Shown: piece after piece, positions 35,306 to 47,067 of the stretch | Position numbering within the stretch: the first letter of the stretch is position 1 | Layout of the letters: each line of letters begins with the position of its first letter | Assembly (NCBI RefSeq): GCF_036898095.1 | Contig: NC_090759.1 | Coordinates: forward strand, 28,000,434 to 28,064,433 | Origin: Palaemon carinicauda | Lineage: Eukaryota; Arthropoda; Malacostraca; Decapoda; Palaemonidae | Length of the DNA stretch: 64,000 bases | Reading direction: 5' to 3' | The notes under the pieces: model-generated | What the model was told of the DNA's origin: nothing | What the model saw: only the letters and a program-made list of their open reading frames with translations | The model's database searches: none | Made by a program: the position numbers and the translations under genes

Positions 35306-35912
35306 CTTTTATCTTAACAATACTGTAAGAAATCCTTCTTATAGATTTTTTTTATAAAATACTGTACAAAATTTCTTTTATGGATAAATAAAACAATAAA
35401 AAGTTGTTAAAGTTTTGATAATTTTCTATGACTGTAGTATTTACTACTGTACTATGCATAGCTTACTGTTTTCAGTATTTTCCGAATGATGTAGAATTAT
35501 TTCCTATAGATACAAAAAACAAAAAAGGGTTTTCAAGGTTTGATACAGTACGTATCTAGCAATAGTTAAAAATTACAGTATAGTACTGTATACCCATGAT
35601 GACACTCCCACACGTAAACACGGCCACTAGGCGCAAGTGTGCAATAGGCTGCTGTACGATAATCACGCTTTTTTTTGCCCTGAGCGGTCATTTCACTAAT
35701 GATTATTTTTCAAAGTTAATATAATTTCTTTATGCTTATAATTCGTAATTATAGTTAAAAGTAGGGATATTAATTAAATGGTTGAGTAAAAAAAACAATT
35801 AATACTACTATTATTTAATTTCAAATGGCTACATAATACTGAATATTCTAATGGTTCTTTTTATCTTCAATCGTAAATCTTACGCCTGGATAAGCAACAA
35901 AAGGAAAGGGAT

Positions 35913-35991
<79 letters not shown>

Positions 35992-36056
35992 TCATATCGT
36001 TTCCTGTATAGTTTTCAAATATGTTCGTCATACATTTGTACATTATTTATCCACTT

Positions 36057-36131
<75 letters not shown>
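35913..36131. repeat. Two (TC)n microsatellites
   Basis: TC tracts at about 35913-35990 (imperfect) and 36060-36131 (perfect), separated by 70 bp of AT-rich sequence. Confidence 0.96.
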
Positions 36132-36133
<2 letters not shown>

Positions 36134-37829
36134 CGTTTCCTTTCCCTTTATAGTTTTGTGAAATTTCGTTGTCCAGTCATTCGGTAATGAGAAGTCATTT
36201 TCGCTTTCGACATCGAAAGAAAACTTTGTTTCTTCAATATACTCATCACTGGAGGATTCAGAACTAGTGCTCTCATTATCAAACAGGTTATCATTATCAA
36301 ATTCCACAACAAGAATATCATTTATTTCATCTAAAGAAATAACCTTCCTCTTTAGACCTTTCATTACAAAAGGAACAACAAATAACCACTTATGCATGAA
36401 CGCCCGAGCGCACTGATAGGAAACCAGTTCAAACCAGAGTTTTGTAACATCAAGCTACCTTCAGAAAAATAGTTGCCAGACATCATATAAGTTTCTATTC
36501 ACAGTCTCCATATGCTGAGAGTGTTGCCAAGTGGTGATCCTATACTTACTATACGAGTAAAGTAACATCACGAGACTGACGGCTTGTAAAAGGCAATTAA
36601 AGTCATGAACGGAATATACAGTTGAAGGCGGGTACCGAGTAGATCGTGGTGAACGGTTTATCACGTGGGTGACGCTTAACAGGTTATAAAAACATTTTAT
36701 ATAGTTCGGTATTTTCTCTATCCATCCTCTCCCAGAAAACCTTCAAATGTGAATTATCGGAATGTGTGCAGATCTTGGCAGTGCGATAACTAGTTAGCGA
36801 CCGAGAATAGAAAAAATAAAAAGCCCGATTGACGAATGACGATGCTGATGAAGAGGATATCGAATACCGATTTTTCCCTAATTGATTTTTTCTACGTTCT
36901 GTCTAATCCAATGTACAGTACATTCTTATGTAAAGGGCGAACCCCAACATTTCTTGATGCTGCTACACTTTAATTATAGATATTTTACCACCTATTTATA
37001 ATCTTTATTTATAATAACATCTTTAGTAAAAGCTCTTCAATATCACTTTCAGGAGTAAATGCGTTTATGATCGACGATGAAACGTAAAAAAAAAACGTTT
37101 TCCTTTTAAGAAGGCGTTTTTTTAGGAAAAAAAAAACAACACGAAACAAAATTGCTCATATTTCATATATTTTGATTTTCTAAGGATAAATAAAACATTA
37201 ATTATAACATTATTATTACATAGTACCTGGTAAGATATCTTTTGCCGCAAAAGTTAACCTATAGACAGATGTTAAAATTGGTTAGCGAGTTCGTTATGAT
37301 CGGCGATGGAACGTACTAAACAAAGTAATGGGTTTGGTTGTGGTGACATGTTTGGCAGTAGCATGATATAAAATAGTCTTTATTTTGATGGTTTTTAATT
37401 TAAAGTTTAATGAATAAGGATTTTTCACCATAATCACAACGTAAGTATAAAAATTAATTAGTACAAATATGGAATATTATACATATAGGTGTTGGACAGT
37501 TAGGCTAGGCCTAGCGACAAGTTCACACAACAGATGGGCAAACCTTAACATTTTTCATCCAAAACTAGTCTTAAAATGTTTGAACAGAAATCTTTCTCTC
37601 ACATTCTCCCCCCCCCTTCTCAGACATCGGGGAACCATCACCCCCCCCCCCCAATACAATTAAGAAAACAATAGATTTCCTACGCTTCGCGGTGCTTGAC
37701 TCGCGGATTTAGAATGCTCCTCGCAAATACAGGAAAATTAATTTTTGAAAACTATCGATCGCGTAATTGAGGAATCGCGTAATTAGAACACGTGTAATTC
37801 GGGACCCTACTGTACTCGGAACACAAGGA

Positions 37830-38285
37830 AGCATGGTTTACCTGCAGAGGTTCGAGGTCAGCTATGCAGAGACCAGGATGCTGCTTCCCCATAGAGGGGA
37901 TGATGAAGAAATAAATAAGGGCCAGACATACTTCTTTCGTTCATGCAGACTAAAACCTGATAACAATGCCCTCAACCTTCTGCTACCCGTCCAAAAAGGA
38001 GCCTGAGGTTAGACCAGCTGTTGTGTAGCCACCACAGAGCGATAGAAAACGTATCGAGACTCCTGTGGGTCAGCCCTGCAGGAAGCGGGCTGCGAAGGTC
38101 CTTAGACGCTTCCAGACTCCAGCTTGTAGCACCTGTGTCACAGACTAGTATTACTCGAAGGCGAGGGACGTTGCGATGTATCCAACATCGTGCTGTAGGG
38201 CGACGTGACGGGGGAGGGTCTGGAGACAGGTCGAGATGAATGTCCTTGAGTCCGGGCTGAAGAGGTATACTGGTGACTCTCCCCC
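37830..38285 (-). pseudogene. DIRS G recombinase C-terminal remnant and 3' leader
   Basis: The reverse complement of 38285-38020 follows copy A 56715-57000. GGGTCACC-like, CCTCCCCCGTCACGTCGCCCT, ACGTCCCTCGCCTTCGAG and GGAAGCGTCTAAGG parallel the segment with the HxxR box (HNVRGIATS). The His/Arg box is mutated. 38010-37830 continues with the noncoding tail (GTTAGACC, CCTGGTCTCTGCATAGCTGA) found at 57000-57180 in copy A. Confidence 0.72.
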
Positions 38286-38289
38286 GTGT

Positions 38290-39220
38290 CCTCCTTGGGG
38301 CCAGGAAGTCCGGTTAATCGTTGCCTGAAACCACCGGAACTTGGACCGCCCCACATGGAACTTATCCTGAAGCGACCGTTCGGACTATAGACGGGTCAAT
38401 GAGGAAAGGAGAACTAGGAAACTTTCCAAGGTAGGGCTGAAAGCTCTGCTTGACTGAGAACAGGTACTGCGACTCTCCTCAGTCTTGCCACAGTCAACTG
38501 AAGGGAAGGCTCGGAGGATGTGGCAACAGAATCTGGCGTCCCCAGGTCGTCACCCATCCAAGTACCGACCAGAACCGACGTTGCTTAACCTCGCTGGACG
38601 GACGAGAAGCGGGGTTTCCAACGTGGTAAGGCCGTTGACTCAATATCATGGCCAGATACTCCAGATGTTGAGGCAGAAGAAGAGAAGGCTCCTAGCAAAA
38701 TACCATGAACCCACACTCATGGTAAGCATCCGGAAGCTTGTCCCGGCGCTGAAGAAGGTCGAACCCGAGCCTACCGGAGTTGACCAGCCCTCCAAAAAGC
38801 GAAGGAGGCGGAAGCCTGCACCTGAGCTGCCATGAGGAAAGCAGGCAGAGTTCTCTGGGGAAAAAAACCTGCGATGCCACGGCGGGGTCGCCACACTGCA
38901 TCATAAGCAGGAATACTTGCAGTCTAGGCTGAATTCCAAGAGCTCCCTGGAAGATGGATGGAATGAAAACTGAAAGTACCCGTCCTTCCGATCCAGGGTT
39001 TAAGGAGTCCTATCGCCTCGTTACCAGTCTGATCGATTCTGCTGTTCTACGCTGGCCGAAGTTTGTTCGACAAACTTGATCAGGGCTGAGAGGTCGACTA
39101 CGGAACTCCCGTCTCAGATCCTTCCTTACAAGAAAGGATCGACTGAAGAAGTCGGGGGTGAAGCCGACGATGATCCTATGGAGGACCTTTGCCTAAGGTA
39201 TGGATCATTCTGCCCAACCA
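38290..39220 (-). pseudogene. DIRS G reverse transcriptase remnant
   Basis: From 39140 downward the minus strand parallels copy A 54380-55115 at nucleotide level: TTCAGTCGATCCTTTCTTGT, TCGACCTCTCAGCCCTGATC, CCATCCATCTTCCAGGGAGC. The catalytic box reads LLRFLEGWS instead of LLRYLDDWL. After the 5S-like insert (38639-38521) the thumb resumes with VARLRRVAVPVLSQAELSAL and NGRFRISSM (copy A IARLRMVAEPFLRREELPAH, NGRLRIRSL). It then jumps into the recombinase, marking a deletion of about 1.6 kb. Confidence 0.8.
38521..38639 (-). pseudogene. 5S rRNA-like sequence inserted in DIRS RT
   Basis: Read on the minus strand, 119 nt begin GTCAACGGCCTTACCACG and contain GGTTAAGCAACGTCGG (A-box/intermediate element region), GGTACTTGGATGGGTGAC (C box) and a 3' end GATTCTGTTGCCA. 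These are the 5' stem, the internal promoter and the 3' stem of an animal 5S rRNA at their normal spacing, with scattered mismatches. Comparison with copy A around 54890-54915 shows it interrupts RT sequence. It is a pseudogene or retroposed 5S copy; whether it is transcribed cannot be judged. Confidence 0.82.
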
Positions 39221-40617
39221 GGCACTCTTGCCGACGCTATGGCATAGAGGTTCAGAGACACTGAATTCGCTGACAGAGACGGCAGGCGCGATATTCTTGG
39301 CTGATCACAGAGATCGTGCGGGAATGGGCATCGGGAAGCTGTCATCCGGATGAGTAACCTTAAGCATCCTCCCAGCGTGAAACCTGCAATTCTAGAGTTC
39401 GTGAACTCTGCCGCTCCCTCTAGGGCTATGCCCCCCCCGGGGGAGCCTCCCGTGCCATCTGTTCCTGACAGGAGGAAACTGCAATTGGACACCCTGTCTC
39501 AGTTGTCGTAGCCGATAACTTAGGCCGACGTGGTTGAAAGAAAAAGGCGCTGGAGCCCTGCAGAGTCTGGAAGAAAGCGCCTTGGAGGAGTGAAAACGGA
39601 AGTCGACTTCCTCCGCACAGCCGCTGTCTAAGTCTCTGTGCTTGGGCACAAACAGACTCTTCTCAAGGATGGCCCTAGCTCTGGCACTCTTCAGACCCCG
39701 AGACCGGGGCAGAGCCGCACTGGACTTCGGGGCTTTCCGAACGTCAGACACTTCATCCAAGATCGTGTCTTTGCCTTCACGGGGGGCGATGACTGGATCC
39801 ATAAGCCCGTTAAGTTGCCTTATCAGGCTTAGGACCTGCCAGAAGGTATGTCCGGATTCCTGCTGTTCTCCTCCCCGCGGGCTGGCAGCTAAGTCTCCTG
39901 CCCCAGGGATCTCTTCCTGGGGGTAAAACGTGGACATTCCCCCGGGTAGTCGTGGGTTCCTGGCGAATCCTTGAGGAGGATTTCGGGACGGTCTTGGAGT
40001 CCTTGGATTCCCTCCTGGGAGGGATACAGGATCCGAACAAAGAGATTCGAGGGGCCCCTTCCTCACGAGATGATTCTCCTCCATGAAGCAAAGTCTACCC
40101 CCTTGGTGCTGAGGGGACGACTACCGCCCCACTGGACTCACCTGAGGACGGAAAGGCCCCGTCCACAGGAGAAGGAGAAAGCCCTCGAGCAGGAGAAGGG
40201 GCCTTCGCGACCGACCTCTTGGGAACCAACTTCGCCCTGGGGGAAGTCACCACGAAGTCCACTCCTCTCTTTCTCTTCAGCGTAGGAGAGACAGCCGTTG
40301 GTTTATCACCCTGGTCGGCGAGTGCTGGTTTCATAACCCTCACTAACGCCCGCGCCAGAGGACCAAACCAAGTCTGTTGCTCCAAGGACACAGAGTCTGA
40401 AATCCTTGCTAAAGGGAAAGGGATCGGGCGATCCTTTGGAGTGGACCCCACAGTACCTGCCTGAAAAGAAGGTGAGGAAGAATGATGTACTAACTTCTCC
40501 TCAGTAGTATCCTTGTCCTGCACTACCAACCTGTGTTTGGGTGGAGGCGATCCCGAGCGTTGTCTAGGAACACGCGTTCCTGCTGCTACCCCCGGCTGCG
40601 GAATTCGCCGGGAACGA

Positions 40618-40745
40618 TGGTCGCGCGAGGGCGAATGGTCGCGCGAGGGCGAATGGTCGCGCGGGAGCGCGGGCGAGCGGGTGCGCAGGCGAGCGGTTGC
40701 GCGGGTGCGCAGGCGAGCGGTTGCGCGGGTGCGCAGGCGAGTGGG
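40618..40745. repeat. 18-bp and 24-bp GC-rich minisatellites
   Basis: GGTCGCGCGAGGGCGAAT is repeated about three times, followed by GCGGGTGCGCAGGCGAGCGG plus TTGC-type units repeated three times. They encode Arg/Ser/His dipeptides in the RS domain of DIRS G Gag. Confidence 0.88.
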
Positions 40746-41289
40746 CGCGAGGGTGGGCAGGTGAATGAGCGCGTGTCCGAGGCGGCGAACGCAAGCGTTG
40801 GCGCGATGGCGAGGAAACGCGCTGCCGCATAGTTGAGGAAGACCGCTGGCGATGTGGATCAACAGGAGATCGGTGGTGAGCTGGTGAGCGCTGACGCGCA
40901 GGTAGGCAATGGCGCGTTGTGGGCATGGCGACGCGTTGACGAGCGATAGCGAGCAGCATGCGCCGGTGAGCGATCGCGAGCTAGTAGCCGGCGAACCATG
41001 TCCCTTTAGAACCTCCGGCTGACGAAACGTTGGAGAACGTTGGCGCGCAGGCTGTAACACACACGGGCGGTCCGGAGATCAGCGAGAAACAGGTGATCGC
41101 TGACGCGTAGAACGCTGGTGAATAGGCGATAGCAAAATCGCCTGAGCGCGCTGACGAGCAGGTGAACGCTGGCGTGTAGGCGATCGTTGACGCGTGGGAG
41201 AACACTGGCGAATAGGCGATACTAAAATCACTTGTGCGCACTGGCGAGCAGGTGAACGCTGGCGCGTAGGTGATCGCTGGCGAGCAGGA

Positions 41290-41960
41290 GATCGCTAGCG
41301 AGCAGGAGGTCGACGCGTGAGATCCTGTGAAGGAACAGGTGGCGCGGCGCGTTCACGAGCAGGAAGATCGCAGGCGGCAGGCGCGTTGGCAAACGTGCTT
41401 TTGACACACGTGCTGAACGATGTCGCGTAGCCACAGGGTCGGAAGACTGATGGCGAGCAGGGAGCTCAGCAGGAACTGTAGGATGGTCAGAGACCGCAGG
41501 GCGATGATCCTCAAATGAGCGCTGACGCTCAGAAGAGAGCTGATGAGCAGGAGAGCGCTGGCGAGGAGGGCGAACATCAGGAGAGCGCCGACGAGCAGGT
41601 GAGCGCCGACGAGCAGGTGAGCGCCGACGAGCAGGAGATCGACGCGTGAGATCCTGTGAAGGGACAGGTGGCGCGGCGCGTTCACGAGCAGGAAGATCGC
41701 AGGCGCGTTGGCGAACATGTGCTTTTGACACACGTGCTGAACGATGTCGCGTAGCCACAGGGTCGGAAGACTGATGGCGAGCAGGGAGCTCAGCAGGAAC
41801 TGTAGGATGGTCAGAGACCGCAGGGCGATGATCCACAAATGAGCGCTGACGCTCAGAAGAGAGCTGATGAGCAGGAGAGCGCTGGCGAGGAGGGCGAACA
41901 TCAGGAGAGCGCTGGCGAGGAGGGCGAACATCAGGAGAGCGCCGACGAGCAGGAGAGCGC
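41290..41960 (-). repeat. About 350-bp tandem duplication in the RS domain of DIRS G Gag
   Basis: The block containing GACGCGTGAGATCCTGTGAA, TTGACACACGTGCTGAACGA, TCGCGTAGCCACAGGGTCGG and AGGATGGTCAGAGACCGCAG occurs at about 41300-41600 and again at 41650-41950 with over 95% visual identity. The duplication is therefore recent compared with the copy. Confidence 0.92.
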
Positions 41961-43439
41961 CGACGAGCAGGAGAGCGCTGACGAACAGGAGAGCGTTGGC
42001 GAACAAGAGAGCGCTAGCGATCAGGAAGCGCTGATGAGCAGGAAAGCGACTGTGCGCCGGGAGACTGATGTCCGTCAGAAGACCGTTGTCCGTCGGGAAG
42101 ACCGTTGTCCGTCGGGAAGACCGTTGCCCGTCAGACTGCTGTCCATCTGCAACAGGGCGGATGAAGGAGTTGTAGGCTGCAAACGTAGATTCATAAAGGC
42201 GCCTCTAAGCCCCCTTATAGGGAGATGAGAGGCCCTTACAACGAGGCAGACGGTGAGCCTTACGGCGAAGGAGGCCAACAGCAGCAGCAGCAGAAGAATC
42301 CTCCGAAGAGGAGTCTCTATGAGTGTACTCTCTCGTGAACGAAAGAGAAACACTTCGTAGAAGAGACTGGTCAGCCAGTGACCTAAAAGGAGCAATCCTC
42401 CGAAGAGGGGCTCCTGCAGTTGCCCAGCCCCTTGAGCGAAACTGCAGGTGTGACCGCTCAGCACCAAGAGCATAGTCGCACGAAAAAAAAAAAGGCAAGA
42501 GAAAAACCCCCCAAAATGGGAAAAACTCGAGCCTGGACAGGAAAAACTTCCCTCGGAAGGAAAGTTACCCACCCAAGGAGGCAAGCCTCCCGAGTTCTAA
42601 AATGAACTGGAGAGCTGTCAATCGTCACGGGAGTACTTCCAGTAGAAGGAGACACGCCCCTGACGAAAATCCAAAGGGGAGGCAGCAACAGCCGAATCCC
42701 CAGGCCTCCACAAGACAGCTCACACCGTAGCCATATTACAGAAACGAACTAGATCGGTAACTGTAAAAAAATAAAAACAAAAATCATTAGTACACATTCA
42801 TTCCCCCGGGAAGGCTCCGAAGAGGAATCCCGAGGGAAAGGAAACAAGAATTACACAACAGGCACGTGCCCTCACAACCACTTACACTCACGGAAGGAGA
42901 GCTGTAACCAAAACAGAATTATAACAATTATAGTTATGAAACTATGTAATTATGTAATTTAAAAATGAATGAACACTAAAGAAAGAACGAAAACCCCGAA
43001 AGGAATCGTTCTACAAGCTGAAAAATTAACAACTACAATTAGATTCATAAACTAATTGAGACAAACGTACGGCGTAGCAACCCCCCCACACGGAAAGGAA
43101 GCTACAAGGGCGTAGTAACACGTAGTAAAAGGGTGAACGACCTCGAGAGAGAGAGAGAGAGAAAGACCGAAGTCAAACTCGATCGCAACCCATAAAATTA
43201 CGCCGTGGTGGCCTAACTGCCGAGGACTCCACGGAGATATCGTACACTACACACACAACTCTGAAAAGGAAACTTACTGATTTCTATACTCAAATATATA
43301 TACAAACATGAAAACATGTTTACATATATATTGAGTAAAAGAAAAGTAAGCGATTAAGTAAAGACAAAACAAACAATGGCTGCCAAGCGAGGACCAAGAC
43401 AGAGACGTCTGTCCCAGTCCGAGCCAAAAGTGAAAGTGA

Positions 43440-43614
43440 GCATTCACCTGTGTGTGAGGGGGGGGAGGGGTAGCTAGCTACCACTCCCCTAACCCCCCGC
43501 TCACTAGCGCGGGGGTAATACACCCTCGTTAAATTCTAATGGCTCGCCATTTCAGCTGCGCTAAAAGGTAACCCAATGTAAATAGCGTGGTTTGTATTTC
43601 GGTTACGGAACAAC
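43440..43614 (-). repeat. DIRS G left inverted terminal repeat
   Basis: Inverted match to 34380-34520, containing TAGCTAGCTACC, CCCCCGCTCACTAGCGCGGG and GGCTCGCCATTTCAGC, ending TTTGTATTTCGGTTACGGAA. Confidence 0.85.
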
Positions 43615-43639
43615 TTTATTTTAGGTTTAGTGGAGGAGT

Positions 43640-43836
43640 CAGACATGTCTGAACTCCGAGCCAAAATAAAAAGCGACTGTAGGTGTAAGCGGGGTGGTGG
43701 GTTACCCCTGCTATCTCCTCCTACTAACTAGGCTAGGGTAGTTACACCTCGCAATATTTTAACAACTGGTTTTCAGCTAGTGCTGAAATAACACAATGTA
43801 AAGAGTGTAAGGTTTGTATCTAGCGCCGGAACATGT
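43640..43836 (-). repeat. DIRS F left inverted terminal repeat
   Basis: GTTACACCTCGCAATATTTT...AACAACTGG...AGCTAGTGCTGAAATAA ...GTAAGGTTTGTATCTAGCGC matches, inverted, the right repeat of F at 30330-30470 and its internal complementary region at 30595-30640. Confidence 0.75.
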
Positions 43837-44759
43837 TGCTCACACACGACGTCCTTTTTCTGTCCGGGAAAAGTCCAGTTGCTCCAACTTGATATATCAA
43901 GACTGAAGACATACCCATGGCAAATGAGCACACTCATAAGTTCTGCATCCTTCATCATTCTGTTGTGCAAAGTACAGTACAACTGGGAAGAATAAGTTTA
44001 GGAAAGATGTGAGGGTGTTTACCTTATGTTAAATAAGTTTGCGCAAGACATGTTTTATGTTATAAAGTCACTAATATTTAAAAAATAATTTGTATTTTCC
44101 CTAACTATACAGACCACAGTACTTTAATAAGAGAATGACTTCAGTGAAGTTGTAATTTAACAAGGTAGATACAGTATAAACATCACCTGTCTGTACATAG
44201 TCACCAAGACAACAAGCATTTTGGACCTCTAGGCCTGGAAATATAAAAAATAATTCAGGCTTGTAGTTAAGAAAAATAAAAATAACTTTAATAAAATTGT
44301 GATATGTTTCTACACAAACACAAACCATCATCTTTTTAATAAAAACTCATCCTTTGGAAGGAGGAAGTCCCTACAAACCTAATTTCTAGTTGGTTCAACT
44401 TTCCCAGGAATTGTCATAGGAGCTGATCCTATACAGGAGCTAAGGTAATGACTCTTGCTAACATCTTATCAGTCTGTATATATGGATACTACAGGCATTA
44501 GGTTAGGCCAATACCAAAAGAAAGTGGTACTCTGTCCCAGTAGAACCTATATACTCATACAGAATACTGTATGTTGTCCAAATGTATCTGTAGCCAATAT
44601 GTAGGAACAAATGAGAAGATAGGGTTGGAATTCTCATAATACACTAAAAAAGATTCTACACTGATCCCCATATGATAAAAGTTGTGTAAATAAACCTATA
44701 AAAGCCTCACAGGACAAAGCAAAGCATCCTCAGAGTTATCACTCATCAAATCTGTGGAG

Positions 44760-45560
44760 GCTCAGATAGCCACTTACTTCGGTAATGCTTTCTCACCAGG
44801 AAATAATTTCAACTCTATACTCAGGAATGAGACACAGAAGGGCTTCCTTTAGATGAAAATCCAACCATTGTCGGACCACTTGCAACTCATTAACTTTCTT
44901 GGTCTATGAAAGAGTCAAAATGAATTCAATGGTTCTTATGGCTATTCCTAAATAACTGCAGAACCTTATCCATGTTCCACTTGATTCATTCTTGAGAGAT
45001 TAGATTCTCAATGACAAAGGATTTAATCGTATTGTAGATTACGGTAATACGGCATTGGAAAAGTTTGGATCTGTATGCAGCGGGCCCAATGTTTACGTAG
45101 ATTTACATCCCTTGATGGATGATACCAATAACTTCTTTTCAAAATGCTGACACCTTTCAAATTCAATTATATAAGGAATAAAAAGTACTGGTTATAGAAA
45201 TTCCCAAGGACTAAACCCACATATGATAAGCAAACCATTGATAATGGTAAAAGGAGTTAGAAAAATGCTGTCTCATGGCTACATTGGAAAGCCAAAGGGC
45301 CAGGAAAACCCCTTTTACTCTATAGTGGTGGTGGAGTCTCTCCAAGCAGTTACATGAAGCACATGGCGATACACCTGTGAGAAGAATGTCTTGCAAGGAA
45401 AGCGGACTGGTCTGGAAACTACATCCTCTGTTGCCAATTAGTGTCATCTTTGAATTACAGTAGTTCATGTCTAAAACTTTATGACAACCTGGCGAATCAT
45501 GGCAAATAAGGAATGCACAAAAGTCTAGATTTGACTTCTCATGTAGCATGGTACCCATCC
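44760..45560 (-). pseudogene. DIRS H recombinase remnant
   Basis: The minus strand near 45000-44850 reads SGTWIRFCSYLGIAIRTIEF and TKKVNELQVV. Copy A has WNVVQVLRALKRAPFEPLRQ and AKRVSELHGL at the same spacing, so the first Arg has become Lys. 45558-45211 is open for 115 codons upstream and corresponds in position to the RNase H-recombinase linker, though identity is low. Confidence 0.5.
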
Positions 45561-46678
45561 AAGGCTGTCGCCAATGAAAGCCAGGTCAGTGTGGGGGTAT
45601 GAAAGGTTTAACGTCACGAGTAGCGTTGTCTAGTGATAATATAAGCTTTAAATGAAAGGATCACACATTCTTTCCAGTTTTTTGCAGTTATGACCAAAAA
45701 CTTCTTGACTGTTTTGGATCCATAATCCTTCTTTCATTAAATTGCTAATCAGAGCGTTGTGGAGAGTCTTGACCTAACATATTAGCTGATGATGAAGCAC
45801 TATTTTGAATGGATTAACCTGATGTTGGCCATAATTCAGAAATAAAATTTAAAACAAAAAATTATATGGAAAGTAATTAATGTCCTTAAAAACAGTTACT
45901 GCTTAAAACAACACAATAATCTCTGAAAATAGGCTTATGAGTAAAGGGAAAAAATAAGAGAATAGTTACCATTAACAGTAAAAGAAATAAATACTGGTAA
46001 ATGCTTTGGATTAAGAAAATCCTCTAAGTAGTAAATCAAATATGTAGTCTGTAATTTTACTTTATCCTCTTCAACATTATTTCTTTATTACTCTTCAGGC
46101 TGACTATACCATGAATTTGATAATTTTTCCTTATTCTTGATCAATAATCTTATTACAGTAATTATACCAGGACTCCTATATCTCGCTTGGTAATTGTGTA
46201 AATAGTAAGTTAATTTAAAGTGCCTAAAAATTTTTATATTTTTTAATTACTTTTTTAGATAAAATCATGTCAGAATGATTGTTTATTTACTATGACTAAA
46301 CTAAACCACATTGAATGTACTGTAGCTGTTTAAGAAAGATGATAACCACAAGCCACAAAGTAGTAGAAGAATAATTTCAAATAAATGGCGATTTTCAAAG
46401 AAATGTTTTTAAAGAGGTGGTGGATAACAAAAAAAAAAAAAAAAAAAGTTGTACCACACTAATTGAGAGAGTATGTGTCATTTTTAGTATGCTAACCTAG
46501 TATGGAATTAGGCTATTATCACGAGACAGTTTTATTCCATTCCTTTTTATTCAGAGATTATATTTATTTTTCATATTTATCTAATTTTTTCAGCAGGATG
46601 ATGGAGACCTTTTGGTGTGTATGGTCTCCCAACTTTCATCAAATTAATTTCTTGTACGTCTCCACACACGTCTTGTGG

Positions 46679-47067
46679 TGACGTCAGACCTACTTGTGGA
46701 GACGTCAGACCTACTTGTGGAGACGTCAGACCTACTTGTGGAGACGTCAGACCTACTTGTGGTGACGTCAGACCTACTTGTGGTGACGTCAGACCTACTT
46801 GTGGAGACGTCAGACCTACTTGTGGAGACGTCAGACCTACTTGTGGAGACGTCAGACCTACTTGTGGAGACGTCAGACCTACTTGTGGTGACGTCAGACC
46901 TACTTGTGGAGACGTCAGACCTACTTTTGGCGACGTCAGACCTACTTGTGGAGACGTCAGACCTACTTGTGGAGACGTCAGACCTACTTTTGGTGACGTC
47001 AGACCTACTTGTGGTGACGTCAGACCTACTTTTGGTGACGTCAGACCTACTTGTGGTGACGTCAGAC
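46679..47067. repeat. 21-bp minisatellite carrying TGACGTCA sites
   Basis: The unit GACGTCAGACCTACTTGTGG plus one variable base occurs about 18 times. Junctions read GTGACGTC (8 sites, completing the full CRE palindrome TGACGTCA), GAGACGTC (10) or GCGACGTC (1). Unit length is a multiple of three and contains no stop, so long spurious frames (TSDLLVE, CGDVRPT, SLTSPQV-type repeats) appear on both strands. It lies inside DIRS H in intron 1. Confidence 0.95.

Larger units (their letters stand above)
39392..42500 (-). pseudogene. DIRS G Gag with Arg/Ser-rich domain
   Basis: 40084-39392 is open for 230 codons and 41060-40095 for 321 codons in different frames, together covering the conserved Gag part: KRKRGVDFVVTSPRAKLVPK (copy A KRRRGVDFVVTSPREKLAPK), STPKDRPIPFP, PREGKDTILDEVSDVRKAP. 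Upstream (about 42060-40560) lies an Arg/Ser domain with RQRSPA, RRRSPA and DHSPSR repeats. Near 42240 is LPRCKGLSSPYKGA, parallel to copy A SRGLPSPYKGV. Gag would package the retrotransposon RNA; the RS domain could bind RNA or splicing factors (inference). Frameshifts and a duplication disrupt it. Confidence 0.78.

Noticed and set aside
41353..42006. Leu/Ala-rich frame that looks like membrane segments (LLVGALLLVGALLMFALL)
   Set aside because: It is the alternative frame of the Arg/Ser/Pro repeats of DIRS G Gag; the RS frame agrees with copy A, so the hydrophobic reading is a shadow.
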